The notes beneath the pieces were generated by a model that was given only the letters and a program-made list of their open reading frames with translations, made no database searches and was not told the DNA's origin. Positions 60,406 through 64,000 of a stretch of DNA of 64,000 nucleotides are shown one piece after another. The DNA comes from Pseudoclavibacter sp. CFCC 11306 (lineage in GTDB: Bacteria; Actinomycetota; Actinomycetes; Actinomycetales; Microbacteriaceae): assembly GCF_008831235.1 (NCBI RefSeq), contig NZ_WBKF01000001.1, forward strand, positions 738,519 through 802,518. Reading direction: 5' to 3'. Positions within the stretch are counted from its first letter, which is position 1; each line of letters starts with the position of its first letter. A program made the position numbers and the translations under genes.

Positions 60406-60446
60406 AAGACCGGAAGGCCGGAACCGAGTTCCGCCCCTCCGGTCTT
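60406..60446 (-). terminator. Intercistronic hairpin between metQ and metN
   Basis: A 9-base-pair stem (60406-60414 with 60438-60446) lies 16 bases after the metQ stop in the 154-base metQ-metN gap. It probably acts as a partial terminator or mRNA stabiliser that lets the binding protein be made in excess. Confidence 0.55.
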
Positions 60447-60462
60447 CGCCGACTGGTGCAGA

Positions 60463-61377
60463 TCAGGCCTTGTTCGTGATCTGATCCTGCGTGGTCTTGA
60501 GCAGATCCTGCAGTTCGGGTGCCGAGGTGGTCAGCGGCGTCGCGGTGTTGCCGGATGCCTCCTGCAGTGCAGCCTGCACGTCGGTGTTCTCCTGGAAGAT
60601 CCTCACGAGCTTCAGGTAGGTCTCGTTGTCTTTGTCTTCGGCACGGGAGACGAAGATGTTGATGTACGGTTTGGCGCTCTCGGCGTCTGGCTTCGACTGC
60701 GCGAGGGGCTCTTTGCCGACGAGATCGGCGTTCTTCAAGAAGTCGTTGTTGACGACCGCTCCGTCGAGATCCTGCAGACCGTTCGCCGTCTGGTCTGCGG
60801 AGAGTTCGGTCACTTTCACCTTGGACGCGTCGGTGTCGACATCGCGCGTATCGGTGACGGCAGTCCACTCCCCTTTCAACTTGATCAAGCCTGCATCGAC
60901 CAGCACGCCCAAAGCACGAGCACGGTTGGTCTCGTCGTTCGGCACAGCGACAGTGCCGCCTTCTGGGATCTGGTCGATGCTTTCGTGCGTCTTCGAGTAG
61001 AGCCCGAGCGGGTAGATCGCCGTCGCGCCGATCGGTGTCAGGTCTTGGTCGTTCTTCACGTTGTAGTTGGCCAGGTAGATGATGTGCTGGAACTCGTTGA
61101 GGTCGAGCTCTTTCTCAGCGAGTGCCGGGTTCGGCTGGGTGTACTCGGTGAAGTCGACGATGTCGACGTGGATGCCTTCGCTGCTGGCTGCCTTCTCGAA
61201 GGCCGCCCACTGCGGGTCGCTCTTGCCGACCACGCCGATCTTCACCGGGTTCGACTCGCTGCCCTTCGCAGCATCCGAGCCGCCCGCGCAGCCGGTGAGC
61301 AGAGCTCCGACCAAGGGAATGGTCACGGCCAGTCCGAACAGTTTCTTCTTCGAGATTCTCAAGGTGCTGCCTTTCAT
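60463..61377 (-). CDS. metQ: Methionine-binding lipoprotein
   Basis: A 304-residue NlpA/MetQ-family substrate-binding lipoprotein with a basic N-terminus, lipobox LLTGC (Cys30) and the family core (PVKIGVVGKSDPQW, VDIVDFTEYTQPN and FQHIIYLANYN). It is first in the metQ-metN-metI order. Its ribosome site lies in a hairpin just upstream. Confidence 0.95.
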   Translation of the reverse strand: MKGSTLRISKKKLFGLAVTIPLVGALLTGCAGGSDAAKGSESNPVKIGVVGKSDPQWAAFEKAASSEGIHVDIVDFTEYTQPNPALAEKELDLNEFQHIIYLANYNVKNDQDLTPIGATAIYPLGLYSKTHESIDQIPEGGTVAVPNDETNRARALGVLVDAGLIKLKGEWTAVTDTRDVDTDASKVKVTELSADQTANGLQDLDGAVVNNDFLKNADLVGKEPLAQSKPDAESAKPYINIFVSRAEDKDNETYLKLVRIFQENTDVQAALQEASGNTATPLTTSAPELQDLLKTTQDQITNKA

Positions 61378-61387
61378 CGTGAATACA

Positions 61388-61420
61388 ACCCCTCAAGTGT
61401 GGCGGGCGGTCTGGAGGGGT
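61388..61420 (-). promoter_or_regulatory. metQ ribosome-site-sequestering hairpin
   Basis: Minus-strand ACCCCTC (61414-61420) pairs with GAGGGGT (61388-61394). The GAGGGG, 11-12 bases before the metQ ATG, is the probable ribosome binding site, so folding would block translation. No known SAM riboswitch pattern was recognised. Confidence 0.5.
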
Positions 61421-61430
61421 CAAAATTCCG

Positions 61431-61457
61431 GTGACGATTTGTGAAACAATTCGTCAC
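61431..61457. promoter_or_regulatory. 27-base palindrome in the metQ-sufS divergent promoter region
   Basis: Two 12-base arms (61431-61442 and 61446-61457) with one mismatch surround a 3-base centre. It lies between the divergent metQ and sufS start codons (54 and 83 bases away). This is the size and symmetry of a transcription-factor operator for a dimeric regulator. Confidence 0.6.
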
Positions 61458-61539
61458 CGTGCGGGCAGTCGCGCGTGCCCTTTCGTCTGGCTGACGACCG
61501 TCTTATCCTTGGATGAGCACTTGAAGCGAAGGATTCTGC

Positions 61540-62829
61540 ATGTCACCAGTCGAGACTCTCCCCCCAGACGAGGTTGAGAGAATTCGCAACGATTTTCCCC
61601 TGCTCGAGCGACGCATCGGCGATCACCAGCTGATCTATCTCGACTCGGGCGCCACAGCGCAGCGGCCGATCAGCGTGCTCGACGCCGTGCAGGAGTTCGA
61701 TGAGATGCGCAATGCCGCAGTGCATCGTGGGGCGCACACTCTCGCCGGCGAGGCCACCGAGCTCTTCGAAGAGGCGCGGCACAAGGTTGCGTCGTTCGTC
61801 GGTGCAGACGACGACGAGATCGCATGGACGAAGAACGCCACAGAGGCGTTGAACGCCGTCGCCTACGGGTTCGTCAATGCCACGGCGGGTCGCGGAGGCG
61901 AGGCCGCGCAGCGGTTCATGCTGCGGCCCGGTGACGAGATCGTCGTCACTGAGATGGAGCATCATGCCAATCTGGTGCCTTGGCAGGAGGTGGCCGCGCA
62001 CACCGGCGCCACGCTGCGCTACATCCCGTTGTCAGACAACGGCACGCTCGACATGGATGCAGCCGAGGGCCTGATCGGAGAGCACACCCGGGTGCTGGCG
62101 TTCACTCACGTCTCCAACGTGCTCGGCACCATCAACCAGGTCGGCCGCCTCGTCGAGCTGGCACAGGCCGCCGGCGCCTACACCGTGCTCGACGCCTGCC
62201 AGTCGGCGCCGCACCTTCCCCTCGATCTGCACGCACTCGGCGTCGACTTCGCCGCCTTCAGCGGGCACAAGATGCTCGGGCCGACAGGAGTCGGCGCGCT
62301 GTACGGTCGCAGCGAGCTGCTCAACGCGCTGCCGCCGTTCATCACCGGCGGGTCGATGATCACGACGGTGACCATGGAGCACACCGATTTCATGCCTGCG
62401 CCCACCCGCTTCGAAGCGGGAACGCAGATGGTCGCCCAAGCCGTCGGCTTCGGTGCCGCCGCTGACTACCTGTCGCACATCGGTCTCGACCGCATCGCCG
62501 CGCATGAGCATGCGCTCGGTCAGCGTCTCGCCGAAGGCGTCTCGCAGATTCCGGGCGTGCGTCTGCTCGGTCCTGCCGCCGGCATCGACCGTGCAGGCAT
62601 GGTGTCGGTCGATGTCGACGGTGTGCACGCACACGATGTCGGGCAGTTCCTCGACGATCGCGGGATCGCCGTTCGCGTGGGCCATCACTGCGCCCAGCCG
62701 GTGCATCGACGCTACGGCGTCACCGCCTCCACGCGGGCGAGCGTCTACCTGTACACCACCGAGGCCGAAGTCGACGCCTTCCTCAACGGGCTCTCAGACG
62801 TTCGCGGTTTCTTCGGAGCAGACCGTTGA
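61540..62829 (+). CDS. sufS: Cysteine desulfurase SufS
   Basis: A 429-residue PLP enzyme that supplies sulfur for Fe-S clusters. The PLP lysine is Lys244 in FSGHKMLGPTG, PLP-stacking residues are in EMEHHANLVPW, and the catalytic Cys384 is in GHHCAQPVHRRYG. ATG 61540 has AAGGA upstream. It is overlapped by sufU; sufB, sufC and sufD are not in the window. Confidence 0.96.
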   Translation: MSPVETLPPDEVERIRNDFPLLERRIGDHQLIYLDSGATAQRPISVLDAVQEFDEMRNAAVHRGAHTLAGEATELFEEARHKVASFVGADDDEIAWTKNATEALNAVAYGFVNATAGRGGEAAQRFMLRPGDEIVVTEMEHHANLVPWQEVAAHTGATLRYIPLSDNGTLDMDAAEGLIGEHTRVLAFTHVSNVLGTINQVGRLVELAQAAGAYTVLDACQSAPHLPLDLHALGVDFAAFSGHKMLGPTGVGALYGRSELLNALPPFITGGSMITTVTMEHTDFMPAPTRFEAGTQMVAQAVGFGAAADYLSHIGLDRIAAHEHALGQRLAEGVSQIPGVRLLGPAAGIDRAGMVSVDVDGVHAHDVGQFLDDRGIAVRVGHHCAQPVHRRYGVTASTRASVYLYTTEAEVDAFLNGLSDVRGFFGADR

Positions 62830-63272
62830 GCGGCCTGCAGGATCTCTACCAGACCGTCATCATCGAAGAGTCGCGGGAGCGCCGAGGAGACGGCACATAT
62901 GCCGACGGCACTTGGACGGGGCATTCCCACCAGGTCAACCCCACATGCGGTGACGAGATCACACTCGGCGTGCGGTTAGACGCCGACGACCGCATCGAGT
63001 CGATCGGCTGGCAGGGTGACGGCTGCTCCATCTCGATGGCGAGCGCATCGCTGCTGACCGATCTGCTGCAGGGCAAGTCGCGCGCCGAGGCCCTCGAGCT
63101 GATCGGCGAGTTCCGCGACGTCATGCACTCTCGTGGTCAGCGTGAACCGGATGTCGAGCGTTTCGGAGACGCGGTCGCTCTCGGCGGCGTCAGCCGCTAT
63201 GTGATGCGTGTGAAGTGCGCGATGCTCAGCTGGGTCGCGTTGGAGGACGCCCTGCGCAAGTCGGAGCACTGA
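62826..63272 (+). CDS. sufU: Fe-S assembly sulfurtransferase SufU
   Basis: A 148-residue zinc-dependent sulfur acceptor for SufS. The zinc/active-site ligands are Cys41 and Asp43 in NPTCGDE, Cys67 in GDGCSIS and Cys131 in VKCAMLSW. It starts with TTG in a four-base overlap (TTGA) with the sufS stop, so it is translationally coupled. Confidence 0.95.
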   Translation: MSGLQDLYQTVIIEESRERRGDGTYADGTWTGHSHQVNPTCGDEITLGVRLDADDRIESIGWQGDGCSISMASASLLTDLLQGKSRAEALELIGEFRDVMHSRGQREPDVERFGDAVALGGVSRYVMRVKCAMLSWVALEDALRKSEH

Positions 63273-63273
63273 G

Positions 63274-63927
63274 ATGGATGCGGACGCGATCATTCGCATC
63301 GTCTATCTGATCGGCATCAGCTCGTTCGCAGTCAGCGGCGTGCTCGCTGCTGCGCGTGCGCACCTCGACTTCTTCGGTGCGCTGCTGGTCGGGCTGCTCT
63401 GCGCCGTCGGTGGCGGCACGCTCCGTGAGACGCTGCTCGGCAACACTCCGGTCTACTGGATGCACGATCCCGTCATTCTGGCCACGGTGCTCTCCGTCGC
63501 CATCGCGGCGTTCGTCCTCGTCCGCTTCGTCGTCATTCCCCGCTGGCTGCTCGAACTGACCGACATCGCCGGTCTGGCGATCGTGTCGGTCATCGGGGCC
63601 AAGGCCGCGATCGCGGCGGATGCGACGCCGCTGGCCGTCTTCATCCTGGCTGTGCTCACCGGAGTGACGGGCGAGATCATCCGAGATCTGCTGGTCGCGC
63701 AGTCTCCCCCGACGCTGCTCGTGCGAGAGATCTACGCCGCCGCCTCGTTCGCCGGTGCGGTCATGTACTGGGTGCTGCACGTGGCTGGCGTCGGAGACCT
63801 CACTGCGACGGTGGTCGCCGTGCTGACCATCGCCACGATCCGTGTGCTCGCGATCTGGCGTGGCTGGCACCTGCCCAAGGCACGCCTGCGCGTGCAGCCG
63901 AACTCCGGTATCGCCGACGAGCTCTGA
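63274..63927 (+). CDS. TRIC-type cation channel family protein (UPF0126)
   Basis: A 217-residue protein with six or seven membrane helices built from two UPF0126 repeats, each with a Gly-rich kink: AVGGGTLRETLLG and VTGEIIRDLL. Bacterial TRIC proteins are trimeric monovalent-cation channels. It starts one base after the sufU stop and may share the sufSU transcript, although a functional link to sulfur is not known. Confidence 0.9.
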   Translation: MDADAIIRIVYLIGISSFAVSGVLAAARAHLDFFGALLVGLLCAVGGGTLRETLLGNTPVYWMHDPVILATVLSVAIAAFVLVRFVVIPRWLLELTDIAGLAIVSVIGAKAAIAADATPLAVFILAVLTGVTGEIIRDLLVAQSPPTLLVREIYAAASFAGAVMYWVLHVAGVGDLTATVVAVLTIATIRVLAIWRGWHLPKARLRVQPNSGIADEL

Positions 63928-63937
63928 CGCAGAGAGG

Positions 63938-64000
63938 CGGGGGGGGGGGGGGGGGGGCGGCGGAGGGGGGGCGGCGGAGGGGGGGGGGGGGGGGGGGGGA
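63938..64000. other. Poly-G low-complexity end, probable sequencing artefact
   Basis: The last ~60 bases are almost all G with a few C and A. This follows a normal coding region abruptly, at the window edge. It resembles two-colour sequencing poly-G tails at a contig end rather than genomic sequence. Confidence 0.8.

Noticed and set aside
61378..61539. SAM-I, SAM-II or SAM-IV riboswitch upstream of metQ
   Set aside because: None of the conserved core segments of these classes was found; only a simple hairpin and a palindrome are present.

Overview
The window is a 64 kb stretch of high-GC chromosome from a member of the Actinomycetota, most probably a Micrococcales-type bacterium (the order is an inference). 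The evidence is the gene order: coaD / DUF177-rpmF-rnc-mutM-smc-ftsY / ffh / rpsP-khpA-rimM-trmD / rplS-lepB-rnhB-DUF2469-yraN-comM-dprA-xerC / rpsB-tsf / pyrH-frr-cdsA is the conserved actinobacterial housekeeping block. An Rpf-type cell-wall hydrolase, DivIVA-motif proteins, SufU, DUF3515 and an EccC-like ATPase fit the same phylum. Sixty protein genes are called, many with GTG or TTG starts, and most lie on the minus strand. No tRNA, rRNA, insertion sequence, prophage or CRISPR array was seen.

Layout. 1-6.5 kb: envelope genes (a partial membrane protein, an AI-2E-family exporter, an alpha/beta hydrolase, two overlapping peptidoglycan-hydrolase genes, a four-repeat DivIVA-motif protein and cdsA). 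6.5-19.7 kb: translation and DNA-processing core. 19.9-26 kb: a glutamate-cysteine-ligase-like enzyme, ffh, pfkA, a BASS transporter and mutY. 26-38.7 kb: ftsY-smc, an orphan FHA-FtsK/EssC ATPase, a Nudix hydrolase, mutM-rnc and rpmF-DUF177. 38.8-46.4 kb: acs, dinB, coaD, recG and divergent rsmD-DUF3515. 46.4-51.4 kb: a tightly overlapping leuC-leuD-plsC-gpsA-ddl operon. 51.6-58.5 kb: terC behind a manganese riboswitch, poxB, dctA, cls, a chorismate mutase and a Lys/Ala-rich putative DNA-binding protein. 58.6-63.9 kb: metQ-metN-metI divergent from sufS-sufU and a TRIC-type channel gene. The last ~60 bases are poly-G and probably a sequencing artefact at a contig end.

How the genes fit together. 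The core block links membrane-lipid synthesis (cdsA, plsC, gpsA, cls), wall synthesis and remodelling (ddl, Rpf and SLT enzymes, M23 peptidase), protein targeting (ffh, ftsY, lepB) and ribosome biogenesis. The metQNI/sufSU divergon joins methionine uptake with Fe-S cluster assembly around a shared intergenic palindrome.

Regulatory RNA. Two leaders stand out. The first is a clear yybP-ykoY (Mn2+) riboswitch ahead of terC. The second is a candidate leader upstream of rplS in which two long complementary pairings cross each other, as in a pseudoknot or a conformational switch. The second is the best candidate here for an under-described regulatory element.
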